From an uncultured beta proteobacterium (GTDB taxonomy: Bacteria > Pseudomonadota > Gammaproteobacteria > Burkholderiales > Burkholderiaceae): a stretch of DNA of 17,285 nt. The notes under the pieces are model-generated. The model saw nothing but the letters and a program-made list of their open reading frames with translations. It ran no database searches and was not told the DNA's origin. Positions 1 through 10,252 of the stretch are shown piece after piece. A program made the translations under genes and the position numbers. Where the stretch lies: contig CAIKGX010000253.1 in assembly GCA_903827075.1 (NCBI GenBank), positions 1-17,285 on the forward strand, read 5' to 3'. How positions within the stretch are numbered: position 1 is the stretch's first letter; every line of letters begins with the position of its first letter.

Positions 1-437
<437 letters not shown>

Positions 438-448
438 TTAATTTATTG

Positions 449-1615
449 CTAAGCTTTCTTGACTACTTCCCAGGCGCTAGAGCGCTTTATCAACTCCCGA
501 TCGCATTGGTATTCAGCAGTTTCCACAGCGTCGCCTGACATGACCTGAATGACTACTTCACCTGCGCTGCGAAGTTCGGCTATTGCCTTATCTAGTGTGG
601 AATCTTCAATCCATGGGGCAACAATAGCCTGCTTACGCATGCCTAAGGGCGATAGATTAGCCAAAGTAAGTAAGTCCAATGAAAAACCCGTGGCAGGACG
701 TGGGCGTCCAAATGCCTGGCCAACATGGTCATAACGTCCACCACGAGCGATAGGCTGTGGCAACTTATCAACATAAGCTGCAAACATCACACCACTGTGA
801 TATTGGTAGCCACGTAAATCCGCTAAATCAATGCTGAGCTCTAATCCAGCAGGCAAGGCAGATGCTGCACTAAGCAATTTATCTAATTGAGATAAAGCCT
901 CATCAATTAACTGGTGTTTGGGTAAAGTCTTTTTTGCATTTGCCAACACTTCTGCACAGGAGCCATTGAGTTCTGTTAAAGCCATAAGTGCTGCAGCAGA
1001 TTGCGCTGGTAAGCATTGAGCCCAAGCAGCCAAACGAGGGCGATCTTTAGTTTGCAGGAGGCCATATAAAGTCTCGACCTCCACTTTGCCAATGTCTTGT
1101 CCATCTAAGATGCCAACTAAAACCCCAGCATGAGAAAGATCAAGATAAACCTGATCAAGGCCAGCTAAGCTCAAAGTCTGAAGCAGTAGAGAGATAGCCT
1201 CAAAATCAGCCTCCCAAGTAGCGCAGCCATAAATCTCAGCGCCTAATTGCAATTCTTCTCGAGCAGAACTACCAACGGGTGTGCGGGCATGGGCAATAGA
1301 GCCGGCATAACAAAGACGAGTAATCCCTTGGCGATTCAAAAGGTGTGCATCAATACGAGCCACTTGCGGAGTCATATCTGCACGTAAACCTAAAGTGCGA
1401 CCCGATAATTGATCGACTAATTTAAACGTTTGAAGATTGAGGTCTGAACCAGTGCCAGTGAGCAAAGAATCCAAAAATTCTAAAATCGGAGGGCTCACCA
1501 ATTCATAACCGTAGGATTGGTACAAATCCAAGATGGCACGACGCAGAGTCTCTACTTTGCGAGCCTCTGCCGGTAATACATCAGCAATATCTTCAGGAAG
1601 TAACCAACGATTCAT
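449..1615 (-). CDS. hisZ: ATP phosphoribosyltransferase regulatory subunit HisZ
   Basis: HisZ is a catalytically dead paralogue of histidyl-tRNA synthetase. In the family it pairs with short-form HisG to form an active, histidine-feedback-controlled ATP phosphoribosyltransferase, the first step of histidine synthesis. The 388 residues keep the class II synthetase core: a motif-2-like region around LGLRADMTPQVARIDAH (75-91), DLRGYQYHSG (266-275) and GGRYDHVG (292-299). The C-terminal anticodon-binding domain of true HisS is largely absent, which separates it from the real hisS at 8877-10205. The [13 protein letters not shown] tRNA synthetase motif 2 is replaced by CYAGSIAHARTP. It lies 22 bp after hflC and 44 bp before purA. 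The Shine-Dalgarno is weak, so it may rely on read-through from the upstream genes. The presence of a short HisG elsewhere in the genome is inferred. Confidence 0.95.
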   Translation of the reverse strand: MNRWLLPEDIADVLPAEARKVETLRRAILDLYQSYGYELVSPPILEFLDSLLTGTGSDLNLQTFKLVDQLSGRTLGLRADMTPQVARIDAHLLNRQGITRLCYAGSIAHARTPVGSSAREELQLGAEIYGCATWEADFEAISLLLQTLSLAGLDQVYLDLSHAGVLVGILDGQDIGKVEVETLYGLLQTKDRPRLAAWAQCLPAQSAAALMALTELNGSCAEVLANAKKTLPKHQLIDEALSQLDKLLSAASALPAGLELSIDLADLRGYQYHSGVMFAAYVDKLPQPIARGGRYDHVGQAFGRPRPATGFSLDLLTLANLSPLGMRKQAIVAPWIEDSTLDKAIAELRSAGEVVIQVMSGDAVETAEYQCDRELIKRSSAWEVVKKA

Positions 1616-1637
1616 GATCTGATTTATTCACTCTCGA

Positions 1638-2507
1638 TTATTTTTTGTGCAGGAACTTAAAGAACTCACCATTAGGCTCGACCACCATCACGTCCCTCTT
1701 ATCCTTGAAAGAGCTACGGTAAGCCTCAAGACTCTGATAAAACTGGGCGAATTGGGGGTCGCGCCCAAAAGCTTCAGCATAAAGTGCGGTTGCTTTTGCA
1801 TCCCCTGCCCCTTTAATCTTTTGCGCATCTCGATAGGCTTCAGCCAGAATCGTATCGCGCTGCCGTTCGGCGTTCGCACGAATCTTATCGGATTCAGCGG
1901 CACCCATAGAGCGAAGCTCATTTGCTACCCGTTTACGCTCTGCCTCCATGCGGCGATAAACCGAATCACTAATCTCAGCCAAGAGATCTACACGCTTTAA
2001 ACGCACGTCAACGATTTCTACACCAATTTCAGCGGCATCATCAGCGACTTTTTTCCGAATACCTTGCATCACCTGTTCACGCTGATCCGAAATCAACTCG
2101 CGCACTGTACGTTTCGTGAACTCCTCATTCAAAGCAGAGCGAACCAATTGAGTCAAGCGATCTTGTGCCAAACGCTCATCGCCCTTAAAGCTGATGAAGA
2201 ACTTACGTGGATCCACAATGCGCCATTTCACATAAGAATCTACCAAGAGATTCTTTTTCTCGGCAGTAATAAAGCGCTCTGCTTCTGGATTATCAATCGT
2301 CAAAATGCGGCGATCAAAGAAACGAACGCTTTCAAATGGTGCTGGATATTTAATCTGCAAACCAGGCTGCTCGATCACTCGCACAATTTGACCAAAAGAA
2401 AAGACCACAGCGTAATTGCGTTGATCGACAATGAAAATACTAGAAGACAGCACAAACACTAGGGCAATGAGGGCAACTAGTCCTGCTATGAGGCGATTAA
2501 AATTCAT
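1638..2507 (-). CDS. hflC: HflC, SPFH-domain modulator of the FtsH protease
   Basis: HflC forms with HflK a large membrane-anchored assembly that surrounds and modulates the FtsH protease, facing the periplasm in E. coli. The 289-residue protein has an N-terminal signal-anchor helix (about 7-27, LIAGLVALIALVFVLSSSIF). The SPFH/band-7 domain follows directly (DQRNYAVVFSFGQIVRVIEQ). After it comes a long charged helical region rich in Ala, Glu and Arg (about 175-245) that is likely coiled coil. Length and layout are typical of the family. The ATG at 2507 shares one base with the hflK stop codon (TAATG), so the two subunits are very likely translationally coupled and made in matched amounts. Confidence 0.97.
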   Translation of the reverse strand: MNFNRLIAGLVALIALVFVLSSSIFIVDQRNYAVVFSFGQIVRVIEQPGLQIKYPAPFESVRFFDRRILTIDNPEAERFITAEKKNLLVDSYVKWRIVDPRKFFISFKGDERLAQDRLTQLVRSALNEEFTKRTVRELISDQREQVMQGIRKKVADDAAEIGVEIVDVRLKRVDLLAEISDSVYRRMEAERKRVANELRSMGAAESDKIRANAERQRDTILAEAYRDAQKIKGAGDAKATALYAEAFGRDPQFAQFYQSLEAYRSSFKDKRDVMVVEPNGEFFKFLHKK

Positions 2508-4018
2508 TATCTAGCCTCCCGATCACGACTACGTAGGCCATCTCGTTTATCACCCGCGTTGCTGTTAGCAGCCGGTGTATTTAGTGAGGGCGCTGTAGGA
2601 ACACCCGTTGCACCACCAACAGTGACAGAACCAGTTGGTGTTGCCTGATTGCCTTGTCCTGCTTGTGGACTTTGTCCGCTTGCTGCCTGTGAACTTTCAG
2701 CATTTACCTGAGCCACAATTTTGTCCAATGGAAGATACAGCATGCTATTGCTCTTTGTTGTATCAACCAAAACCTTGGTCACATTGTTATACATTTCACG
2801 CATCGTATCGATATACATGCGATCACGCGTTACACCTGGTGCTTTCGCGTATTCCACTTGAACTTGTTTAAAGCGTGCGGCATCACCTTCAGCAGTAGCC
2901 ACTACACGCGCTTTATAACCCTCAGCCTCTTGTATCAAACGAGCCCCAGTTCCTTTAGCACGAGGAATGATGTCATTGGCGTAAGCTTGGCCTTCACTCT
3001 TTAAACGCTCTTGGTCTTGCCCTGCTTTAACCGCATCATCAAATGCTGCTTGCACTTGCTCTGGTGGCTGAACATTTTGCACAGTCACGCTAGTAATGTA
3101 GATACCGGTTTTATAGCTATCTAAGATCTTTTGAATCGAGCTTGCTAAATCAATCGCAATCTTTTCACGCCCTTCGTATAGCACCGTATCCATCGTGCTA
3201 CGCGCAACAATTTCACGCACTGCTGTTTCAGCGGCCTGAACTACTGCTGCATCCGGATCGCGGTTATTAAACAAATAATCGGTAGGATCTTTTAATCGAT
3301 ACTGAACTGCAAAACGCACATCAATAATGTTTTCATCTTCAGTCAGCATCGATGAATCTTTTTGATTGGTTGCCTTGATTAATACAGGGCGGCCAACCTC
3401 AACCGAGCGAACGCCAGATAGATTGACTGTTTCTTGTGATTGAATCGGCCAAGGCATACGCCAGTTAATACCCGGTTTAGCGGTATATGCATATTTACCA
3501 AAGGTAGAGATCACTCCGGCCTGACCTTCTTGAATAATGAAAAAACCACTACAAAGCCAAATCAGAAATACGCCGCCAGCCGCCAATAGGATGCTGGCCT
3601 TAGAGCTAAATGGATTGGTGAAATTGATATTGGGCGCACTAAAACCACCATTGCCACCATTGCTACCGCCGCTATTGTTATTGTTAGTGCGCTCTGATGG
3701 TGATGGAATATCAGTGTTATTAGGTTTATTGGCTGGTTTGCTCGCAGTAGCGCCTGGCTTTTTCTTACCACCAAAAAAGCCACTGAGACGGTCATTGAAA
3801 TCGCGCCACAATTCATCCAAATCAGGTGGCCCATCTGGCCTCGCTGGTGGTGGATTTTTTGGCTGCGTCTCTACTGGCTTATCTGCAGAACCAGGCTCTA
3901 CTTTGGGAGCTTGCTCGCTACCCTGCCCATCTTTAGCATCTTTGCCACCATTGCCAGGAGAGCTATTACCCCAACCTGGATCGTTGACCGAAAATAGGTC
4001 GAGAAATTTACGCGTCAT
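2507..4018 (-). CDS. hflK: HflK, SPFH-domain partner of HflC
   Basis: HflK is the second subunit of the HflKC complex that controls FtsH. At 503 residues it is longer than the E. coli protein (about 420). Residues 1-135 are low-complexity and cytoplasmic, rich in Gly, Pro, Asn and Lys, with a TNNNNSGGSNGGNGG stretch at 111-125. One membrane helix follows at about 141-162 (ASILLAAGGVFLIWLCSGFF). The SPFH domain starts at IIQEGQAGVISTFGKY. A helical Ala/Glu-rich region and a Gln/Gly/Thr-rich tail (about 440-503) end the protein. Its ATG lies inside the end of hflX (11-bp overlap), and its TAA overlaps the hflC ATG. Both extensions look disordered, and their function is unknown. Confidence 0.97.
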   Translation of the reverse strand: MTRKFLDLFSVNDPGWGNSSPGNGGKDAKDGQGSEQAPKVEPGSADKPVETQPKNPPPARPDGPPDLDELWRDFNDRLSGFFGGKKKPGATASKPANKPNNTDIPSPSERTNNNNSGGSNGGNGGFSAPNINFTNPFSSKASILLAAGGVFLIWLCSGFFIIQEGQAGVISTFGKYAYTAKPGINWRMPWPIQSQETVNLSGVRSVEVGRPVLIKATNQKDSSMLTEDENIIDVRFAVQYRLKDPTDYLFNNRDPDAAVVQAAETAVREIVARSTMDTVLYEGREKIAIDLASSIQKILDSYKTGIYITSVTVQNVQPPEQVQAAFDDAVKAGQDQERLKSEGQAYANDIIPRAKGTGARLIQEAEGYKARVVATAEGDAARFKQVQVEYAKAPGVTRDRMYIDTMREMYNNVTKVLVDTTKSNSMLYLPLDKIVAQVNAESSQAASGQSPQAGQGNQATPTGSVTVGGATGVPTAPSLNTPAANSNAGDKRDGLRSRDREAR

Positions 4019-5282
4019 TTGATAAATATTTTCGGTTAGGAATCGGATTAAATTCGGAAGACTCTGGTCGTTCGGGTAAAGGGGCTAAAAACTCGTCCGG
4101 GGCCAATTGCTTTTTGGCACGGTTGTGTTCGACCCTTATTCTATCAGTCATTTGCGAGCATTCGGCTAGGGCTAAGCGGAGCAAATCAAGCCCTTGACCC
4201 GTCTTAGCCGATAAGAATACCTGGCTTGGAACCCCTTCAGAATCGCGCTCTAATTGCGCCCCTTTGCTGAAGGTCTGGGGCATCTGGTCAATCTTGTTCA
4301 TGACCTCTATTCTTGGGATGTCATCAGCGCCAATTTCTCGTAAAACAGCCTCTACTTCAGCTTGTTGCTCACGAGAAACGGGGCTACAAGCGTCTATAAC
4401 ATGCAAAATGAGGTCGGCGTGGATGGTTTCATCCAAAGTAGCCCTAAAAGCTTCAACCAATTGGTGCGGCAGTTCACGGATAAATCCAACGGTATCGGAG
4501 ACCACAATAGATCCTACATCGTCTAAATGGACTCTTCTGGAAGTGGTGTCTAAGGTGGCAAATAGCTGATCAGCAGCATAGGTGCCTGCCTTGGTTAAGG
4601 CATTAAATAAAGTTGACTTGCCAGCATTGGTATAGCCCACCAAGGATACGGAGAATACATCTTTACGATTTCGGGCTCTTCTTTGGGTTCTTTGCTGGCG
4701 TTGCAACTTTTCTAGTTCATTTTCTAGACGCTTTGCCTTGGTAGCCAGCATCCGTCTATCCAACTCCATTTGGGTTTCACCTGGACCACCCCGCACACCA
4801 ATACCACCCTTTTGCCGCTCCAAGTGACTCCAGGCCCGCACCAATCGTGACATCTGATAACGCACTTGTGCCAGCTGCACCTGAGTCTTACCAATATGGC
4901 TTTGGGCTCTTTGGCTAAAGATATCCAAGATAAGACCGGTTCGATCCATCACATGAAAGCCGATATGCCGCTCTAAGTTTCTTTGCTGGGTAGGCGAAAG
5001 AGGATGGTTGAATATGACCAGTTCAGCCTCTTGCTCTTCCATGATCTTTTTAACTTCATTGGCTTTACCAGACCCAATAAATAAAGCAGGATCGGTCTTG
5101 CCCTTACGGGCAATCACACTAGCAATAGGAATTGAGCCAGCACTATCAGCTAAAAGACTGAGCTCAGCCATGCTATCTGCAAAATCCTCGCGCCCGGTAT
5201 CTACTCCAACAAGAACTGCACGTGGTGCATCTACGCCCGTTTTATACAGAGCCGACTTCTTCCGTACGGAATTCAATCGCAC
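4008..5282 (-). CDS. hflX: GTPase HflX, ribosome-splitting factor (start uncertain)
   Basis: HflX is a ribosome-associated GTPase that in E. coli rescues stalled or heat-damaged ribosomes by splitting subunits. Visible motifs are the HflX N-terminal domain ([12 protein letters not shown], then [16 protein letters not shown]), the glycine-rich [13 protein letters not shown] linker, G1 GYTNAGKST (about 216-224 from the start used here), G3 [11 protein letters not shown]4 NKID and G5 SAK. The open frame reaches an ATG at 5396, but those first residues are hfq read in another frame and lack family character. Family homology begins near [10 protein letters not shown]. No in-frame ATG exists there, so I chose GTG at 5282. 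TTG at 5276 and CTG at 5249 also fit; only CTG has a purine-rich stretch (GGAAGAAG) six bases upstream. The end overlaps hflK by 11 bp. Confidence 0.9.
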   Translation of the reverse strand: MRLNSVRKKSALYKTGVDAPRAVLVGVDTGREDFADSMAELSLLADSAGSIPIASVIARKGKTDPALFIGSGKANEVKKIMEEQEAELVIFNHPLSPTQQRNLERHIGFHVMDRTGLILDIFSQRAQSHIGKTQVQLAQVRYQMSRLVRAWSHLERQKGGIGVRGGPGETQMELDRRMLATKAKRLENELEKLQRQQRTQRRARNRKDVFSVSLVGYTNAGKSTLFNALTKAGTYAADQLFATLDTTSRRVHLDDVGSIVVSDTVGFIRELPHQLVEAFRATLDETIHADLILHVIDACSPVSREQQAEVEAVLREIGADDIPRIEVMNKIDQMPQTFSKGAQLERDSEGVPSQVFLSAKTGQGLDLLRLALAECSQMTDRIRVEHNRAKKQLAPDEFLAPLPERPESSEFNPIPNRKYLSNDA

Positions 5283-5484
5283 GAGCAGGAACGATCGTGG
5301 AGATTGCGTGCTTGTAAACCATCTGCGTGACGGTATTACGCAAGAGCACAACATATTGATCGAACGATTCAATATTGCCCTGAAGCTTAATGCCATTGAC
5401 TAGATAAATAGATACAGGAACATGCTCTTTGCGTAAAGCATTAAGGAAAGGATCCTGAAGTAATTGGATTTTGCTGTTATTCAT
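5242..5484 (-). CDS. hfq: RNA chaperone Hfq
   Basis: Hfq is a hexameric Sm-like protein that pairs small RNAs with target mRNAs. At 80 residues this is a short form (E. coli has about 102) with almost no disordered C-terminal tail. The Sm1 part contains [20 protein letters not shown] and FDQYVVLL (41-48), and the Sm2 signature YKHAIST lies at 57-63. Gln9, Phe43-region residues and His59 correspond to the U-binding proximal face. The ATG at 5484 has AAGGAG just upstream with a short 4-base spacer. Its last codons overlap the proposed start of hflX. The der-hfq-hflX order is standard in betaproteobacteria. A 160-bp gap upstream could carry its own promoter. Confidence 0.98.
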   Translation of the reverse strand: MNNSKIQLLQDPFLNALRKEHVPVSIYLVNGIKLQGNIESFDQYVVLLRNTVTQMVYKHAISTIVPARAIEFRTEEVGSV

Positions 5485-5644
5485 ACTGCTCCTTATTCAT
5501 TTTTTAGTTGGGGAGTCTTGCTTTTTTATTAATGACTACTTTTGCTACTACTGACATTGCCGACTAATTTTTTACATAATGGGCTCAATTGGCAAAAAAC
5601 AAGCCCATAGAGCGCACTTATACTTAAAACTGTACGCCTATTTA
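5485..5644 (-). promoter_or_regulatory. der-hfq intergenic region: possible hfq leader or promoter
   Basis: This 160-bp gap is the longest inside the minus-strand run. On the minus strand it holds a TATAAG box (plus-strand 5617-5622) without a good -35. It also holds an inverted repeat ATGGGCT/AGCCCAT (plus-strand 5579-5585 and 5602-5608, 16-base loop). Several A/T runs lie nearer hfq. No U-run directly follows the stem on the minus strand, so it is not a textbook terminator. An internal promoter for hfq is plausible because hfq commonly has its own, but this assignment is weak. Confidence 0.3.
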
Positions 5645-7006
5645 CTACTTTTTGCCCTTTTTACCCTTATCCGCATCGACATAAGGATTCTTAGCGGTAT
5701 TCATCTGAATACGCATTGGAGTACCGCGTAATTTGAATACTTCCCTAAAGCGCCCCTCTAGATAGCGCTTATAGCTATCAGTAACGCCACTCAATGCGGT
5801 TCCATGAATAACCACGATCGGAGGATTCATACCCCCTTGGTGCGCATAACGCAGTTTTGGACGACCCATGCCCACACGCTTAGGCTGTTGGTGCTCAATC
5901 GCCTCCTCCAAAATTCGCGTGAGTTTTGGTGTTGGCAACTTGGCCATCGCTGCAGCGTAAGCTGCATCAACATCTTTAAAGAGCTCTTTTAAGCCGGTGC
6001 CTTTTTTGGCAGAAATTGGATGAACGTTTGCAAAGTCCAAGAAGCGTAGTTTTTGCGCAATCTCTAAACGGGCACGTTCTTTAACGTAGGTATCAATACC
6101 ATCCCATTTATTAACGGCAACTACTAAGGCGCGCCCTGCTTCCACAATAAATCCAGCGATATGGGCATCTTGCTCAGAAATATCTTGTTGTGCGTCGAGC
6201 ATCAGGATCACGACATTACAGTCTGCAATCGCTTGCAGGGTTTTAACCACTGAGAATTTCTCAATCGCTTCAAATACTTTACCGCGACGACGCAGGCCTG
6301 CGGTATCAACCAAGATATACGGCTTGCCATTACGCTCAAATGGCACCTCGATTGCATCGCGGGTTGTTCCGGGCATATCAAATGCAATCACGCGCTCTTC
6401 ACCGATCAACTTATTGATCAAAGTCGATTTACCAACGTTAGGACGACCTACCACCGCAATCTTCATTGGGCGATTCGGATCATTCGCATGATCTTCTAGT
6501 TCCGGCTCTGCAATACCTAGAGAATCCAGTGCGTCATCAATCAGGCCACGGACACCATCTCCATGCGCTGAAGAAATCGCAAATGGTTCCCCGAGCCCAA
6601 GCTCATGAAAGTCTGCCGTTACAACGCCAGCTTGCATACCCTCGGTTTTATTAACCGCTAAGATGACTGGACGTCCAGTCTTGCGCAAGAAATCCGCAAT
6701 CACGCGATCCTGTGGTGCCATGCCTAAACGGCCGTCCACTAAAAAGATGATGATGTCAGACTCAGCAACAGCTTGTTTGGTTTGCTTGGCCATCTCAGCA
6801 ACAATGCCGGTCTTGGCTACTGGCTCAAAACCACCAGTATCCACACAGATAAATGCCCGTTCACCAATGCGGCCTTTACCGTAGTGACGATCTCTTGTGA
6901 GGCCCGAGAAATCCGCTACTAAAGCATCGCGTGAACGCGTTAAGCGATTAAAGAGGGTGGACTTGCCGACGTTAGGACGACCGACGATGGTAATAACTGG
7001 ATTCAT
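5645..7006 (-). CDS. der: Ribosome biogenesis GTPase Der (EngA), two G domains
   Basis: Der is an essential GTPase for 50S subunit maturation and is unusual in having two tandem G domains. Both are clear in the 453 residues. Domain 1 has GRPNVGKS at 9-16, DTGGF at 56-60 and NKTE at 119-122. Domain 2 has GRPNVGKS at 187-194, [10 protein letters not shown] at 234-243 and NKWD at 299-302. The C-terminal KH-like domain follows (about 355-440), and the tail is Lys-rich ([10 protein letters not shown]). The first domain has Glu where the G4 NKxD motif usually has Asp. The start ATG overlaps the bamB stop (ATGA), so translation is probably coupled. Length is normal for the family. Confidence 0.98.
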   Translation of the reverse strand: MNPVITIVGRPNVGKSTLFNRLTRSRDALVADFSGLTRDRHYGKGRIGERAFICVDTGGFEPVAKTGIVAEMAKQTKQAVAESDIIIFLVDGRLGMAPQDRVIADFLRKTGRPVILAVNKTEGMQAGVVTADFHELGLGEPFAISSAHGDGVRGLIDDALDSLGIAEPELEDHANDPNRPMKIAVVGRPNVGKSTLINKLIGEERVIAFDMPGTTRDAIEVPFERNGKPYILVDTAGLRRRGKVFEAIEKFSVVKTLQAIADCNVVILMLDAQQDISEQDAHIAGFIVEAGRALVVAVNKWDGIDTYVKERARLEIAQKLRFLDFANVHPISAKKGTGLKELFKDVDAAYAAAMAKLPTPKLTRILEEAIEHQQPKRVGMGRPKLRYAHQGGMNPPIVVIHGTALSGVTDSYKRYLEGRFREVFKLRGTPMRIQMNTAKNPYVDADKGKKGKK

Positions 7007-8160
7007 TTTGGACTATACGCCGCTAGTTTTCCACCTTGAGATTGAATCAAGATGAGGCCGCCAACCGCAATCGGGGCGGCGGTAATGGGACTACTATCAT
7101 GACGAATGCGTGCCAGCATTTCGCCATTCGCTTGTGAGAGTGCATGCACATAACCTTGTGCATCACCGACTAATAAGACCTTACCTACTGCCATGGGCTC
7201 ACCTACATCCCTGAATGTCAGCTGAGTGTTTTCCCAAATTTGTGAGCCATCCTTAGTTGCAAAGGCCGTCACATAAGATTTTTCATTGGAAGAGAACACC
7301 ATCTCCGGGCTTTGTGCAGTTCCTGTAAAGCTGGAGTAGTCTTTAAACCACAATAAATTTCCGGTGCGTGACTGACCACAACCTATACGGCCTTGATAAG
7401 AGACTGCGCAAATAATTTCACCTTCCATACTAGGCTTAGCAGTCACGTCATTTAAGCGCTCAATTTCAGAGAAGCCTTTAGGGAAAGAAATAGGGCTTTC
7501 CCAAACAAGACCTCCATTAGCAATGGCAATCATGCCAAAACGCCCACCAGCAAAGCCAGTCACAATCACTTCATTTGCAATCGCCAGCATGCCGTAACCC
7601 ACTCGCAAAGATAAAGCAGACTGTTGGCGCTGATAGGTCCATTTACGGGTGCCCTTTTGTGCATCTAAACCAATGAAGCGGTTATCTAATGCACGAATAA
7701 CGACGACACCGCCGGCTACTACTGGCTCAGATAACACTTCGCTACCTACGCTCACATTCCAGAGAGGCTTACCAGTATCGTCATAGGCATACACAGTGCC
7801 TTTAGTGGTAACTACCGCAGTCACGCGACCATCAGAGCCTGGGCCAATCGATAAGCGCTCTGGAACGGATGCTTCCCAGATTTTATTGCCGGTAAGCAAA
7901 TCAATTTTGGCCAAATTGCCACGATGCGAGGCTGCATAGACCGCATCGCCAGCAACCGCAGGGTGAAAGTTAAACGTTTCCGATGACCCAATGCTAGTTG
8001 ACCATACGGGAGCCAAATCAAATTGATTGGTAACGGGAGTTAACTCTGCAGGTTTGCGCACCCTTGAGCCACCTGAGCAGGCGCCAAGTAAGGCTATAGC
8101 AGATCCGATGATCAGGGCCGTTGTCGCTAACTTTGCAACCCGTTTCAATTCTAGTATCAC
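7003..8160 (-). CDS. bamB: Outer membrane assembly lipoprotein BamB
   Basis: BamB is a lipoprotein of the BAM complex that helps insert beta-barrel proteins into the outer membrane. From the GTG at 8160 the protein has 385 residues. It has a short basic N-terminus, a hydrophobic helix (about 10-27, [15 protein letters not shown]), and a lipobox LGAC with the lipidated Cys at 28. Repeated beta-propeller blades of the PQQ type follow, such as [21 protein letters not shown] and [15 protein letters not shown]. The frame stays open to an ATG at 8250, but that stretch lies inside the upstream gene and would bury the signal sequence. The GTG has GGGGGAG seven bases upstream and overlaps the previous stop (GTGA). 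It overlaps der by 4 bp. Confidence 0.95.
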   Translation of the reverse strand: MILELKRVAKLATTALIIGSAIALLGACSGGSRVRKPAELTPVTNQFDLAPVWSTSIGSSETFNFHPAVAGDAVYAASHRGNLAKIDLLTGNKIWEASVPERLSIGPGSDGRVTAVVTTKGTVYAYDDTGKPLWNVSVGSEVLSEPVVAGGVVVIRALDNRFIGLDAQKGTRKWTYQRQQSALSLRVGYGMLAIANEVIVTGFAGGRFGMIAIANGGLVWESPISFPKGFSEIERLNDVTAKPSMEGEIICAVSYQGRIGCGQSRTGNLLWFKDYSSFTGTAQSPEMVFSSNEKSYVTAFATKDGSQIWENTQLTFRDVGEPMAVGKVLLVGDAQGYVHALSQANGEMLARIRHDSSPITAAPIAVGGLILIQSQGGKLAAYSPK

Positions 8161-8816
8161 TGAGCAACTCCCCCAACAGCATCTAGTTTCACTTTTAATA
8201 AGCGGCGCGCTTCTTCTGGAAATTCTTTTGCTTGGTTTAACTGTTTCCATGCAGCTTCATAACTTGCGCGTGCATCTGTAATTTTCTTCTGCGCTAAATA
8301 CCAATCACCACGACGTTCTAACCAAAGAGCCTCAAACCCGCTAATCGGCTTCTCTTTCAAAATCGCATCTGCTTCAGCAAAATCTTTTTCTGCGCCCTGT
8401 TCGATTAATTGTGCGGTTAAGCGCAGTTTTGCCAACGCTAAGTAGCCATCATCGGCTGCATTCTGAGCAGCCCAACGCAAATAATCGATAGCTTTAGCCG
8501 CATCACCTGCATCAGATGCGATTTTGGCAGCGACTAAACTGGACATCGCTGCGTAAGGGGTGCGGGGAAATTGTTTTTGCAAATCATCAGCAGCCAGCAA
8601 GGTTTGATCTTTATCGCCTTTATTAATAGCAACAATCATCGTTTCGTATAACTGAGATGCAGATGCAGCTTGGCTGTTGCGCCACCATTGATAACCGCTA
8701 TAAGCAGCATAAGCAAATAAAACCACTGTCGCGACCCCGGTGATGAGGTTACGATACTTTTGCCAAAATGCTTTCAGCTGATCTAATTGTTCTTGTTCTT
8801 CTAGGTCTAAAGGCAT
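8157..8816 (-). CDS. yfgM: YfgM-like membrane-anchored TPR protein
   Basis: This 219-residue protein has the layout of YfgM, a SecYEG-associated protein linked to periplasmic chaperones in E. coli. It has a short charged cytoplasmic start (LEEQEQLDQLKAFWQKYRN), a single membrane helix at about 24-44 (LITGVATVVLFAYAAYSGYQ), and then a helical, Ala-rich periplasmic domain with TPR-like pairs (about 55-210). The position between hisS and bamB is conserved across gamma- and betaproteobacteria and supports the call more than any single motif does. GGA lies six bases before the ATG. Its stop overlaps the bamB GTG. The family assignment is good, while the exact partner in this organism is inferred. 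Confidence 0.88.
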   Translation of the reverse strand: MPLDLEEQEQLDQLKAFWQKYRNLITGVATVVLFAYAAYSGYQWWRNSQAASASQLYETMIVAINKGDKDQTLLAADDLQKQFPRTPYAAMSSLVAAKIASDAGDAAKAIDYLRWAAQNAADDGYLALAKLRLTAQLIEQGAEKDFAEADAILKEKPISGFEALWLERRGDWYLAQKKITDARASYEAAWKQLNQAKEFPEEARRLLKVKLDAVGGVAQ

Positions 8817-8876
8817 GTCAATCCAAGCTAATAAATACAGTACTTAAATAAGGAATTTTGAATAACAAGGGTAATT

Positions 8877-10205
8877 CTATTCTGTAGCGCCCACGATGGC
8901 ATCAATTACCGCTTCTACAACGCCATCTAGGGGTACTGCCCGCTGTTCTCCACTGCTGCGAAGGTCTTTTAGCTGGGCCTCGTTCTTTGCCAACTCATCT
9001 GGACCAATAATGACGGCATAGGCCGCCCCACTGCTATCAGCCTTCTTCATTTGGGACTTAAAGCTGGCAGATTGTCCATCTGGAGGGCAAAACAAAATGG
9101 CGTCAATTCCAGCGCTACGCAAACGTTCCGCAATAATCATGGCGGCAGTGAGAGTTTCGCCACCTTGGTGCAATACAAAGGCGTCGCACGAAGCCAAAGG
9201 TTCTGGCAAGGTGCCTGAAACTTTCATAAGCTCTAAAACTCGTTCCATGCCCATGGCCCAGCCACAAGCGGGTGCCGCTTTACCACCCATGCGCTCGATC
9301 AAAGGATCATAACGACCACCTCCGGCGATCGTACCTTGAGCGCCCAACTCCTCGGTAATCCACTCAAACACAGTGAGGTTGTAATAATCCAGACCGCGTA
9401 CTAAGCGCGGATTAATCTTGCAGGGAATATTGTTGGCTTTAAGCAATACTTGCACTGCTTCAAAGTGCTTGAGAGACTCTTCGCCCAAGAAATCCAATAA
9501 CTTAGGAGCGTCTTCTATCAATTCTTGCATTGCCGGATTTTTAGAATCCAAAATACGCAAGGGGTTCGTGAGTAAGCGTCGCTGTGAATCTTCATCCAAC
9601 TGAGAAACATTCTTCTCAAAGTAAGTGACTAAGGCAGTACGATGTTCTGCGCGTTCGTTAGCCTGACCTAAGGAATTAATCTCTAGACGCACGCCTTTCA
9701 GGCCCAATTCATCCCAGAGGCGCTGACCCATCAAAATAATCTCTGCATCAATATCGGGACCAGCAAAGCCTAAAGCCTCAATACCAAATTGGTGGAACTG
9801 GCGATAGCGACCGCGCTGTGGTCGCTCATGACGAAACATGGGACCGGTATACCAAAGGCGCTTAGGCCCTTCGTACAGTAAATTATTTTCAATCACAGAA
9901 CGAACTAAGGCAGCGGTGCCTTCAGGACGCAGTGTCAATTGCTCGCCATTCAGGCGGTCTTCAAAGGAATACATCTCCTTTTCCACGATGTCGGTCACTT
10001 CACCAATACCCCGCTGGAATACTGCTGTTGCTTCAACAATTGGGGTGCGCAAGAATTCATATCCATAGGCACGCGTGAGATCACGCAAGACATGTTCAAG
10101 ATGAGTCCACTGCGCAGCATCTGCAGGCAAGAGATCATTCATGCCGCGCACGCCATTGATCTTCTGTATCTTTTGTACTTTTACTGGATTGGTCTGATCA
10201 GTCAT
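8877..10205 (-). CDS. hisS: Histidyl-tRNA synthetase
   Basis: HisS charges tRNA-His in the cytosol and is a dimeric class II synthetase. The 442 residues show the N-terminal [20 protein letters not shown] (93-102), class II motif 2 [14 protein letters not shown] (124-137), the histidine-binding [13 protein letters not shown] (270-282), GGGRYD (295-300), motif 3 around [13 protein letters not shown] (315-327), and a C-terminal anticodon-binding domain (about 340-442). Length is normal. The gene sits 60 bp before the yfgM-like gene and 47 bp after ispG. The ribosome site is weak (AAG about seven bases before the ATG). It is the catalytic paralogue of hisZ in the same gene run. Confidence 0.98.
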   Translation of the reverse strand: MTDQTNPVKVQKIQKINGVRGMNDLLPADAAQWTHLEHVLRDLTRAYGYEFLRTPIVEATAVFQRGIGEVTDIVEKEMYSFEDRLNGEQLTLRPEGTAALVRSVIENNLLYEGPKRLWYTGPMFRHERPQRGRYRQFHQFGIEALGFAGPDIDAEIILMGQRLWDELGLKGVRLEINSLGQANERAEHRTALVTYFEKNVSQLDEDSQRRLLTNPLRILDSKNPAMQELIEDAPKLLDFLGEESLKHFEAVQVLLKANNIPCKINPRLVRGLDYYNLTVFEWITEELGAQGTIAGGGRYDPLIERMGGKAAPACGWAMGMERVLELMKVSGTLPEPLASCDAFVLHQGGETLTAAMIIAERLRSAGIDAILFCPPDGQSASFKSQMKKADSSGAAYAVIIGPDELAKNEAQLKDLRSSGEQRAVPLDGVVEAVIDAIVGATE

Positions 10206-10252
10206 TTTTACTTGTCTATGTGTCTTATTGGTATTTCTTTTGTTTTTACTTT

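Noticed and set aside
3537..4022. 161-codon plus-strand frame rich in Pro and Leu, antisense to hflK
   Set aside because: It is the mirror of the Gly/Pro/Asn-rich coding of HflK. It has no ribosome site and no domain.
5477..5500. Seven-codon upstream frame ending across the hfq start
   Set aside because: It has no ribosome site of its own, and its codons coincide with the hfq Shine-Dalgarno. It is most simply chance.
8161..8250. N-terminal extension of BamB to the ATG at 8250
   Set aside because: It would place 30 polar residues before the lipoprotein signal sequence and overlaps the yfgM-like gene. The GTG at 8160 has a much better ribosome site.
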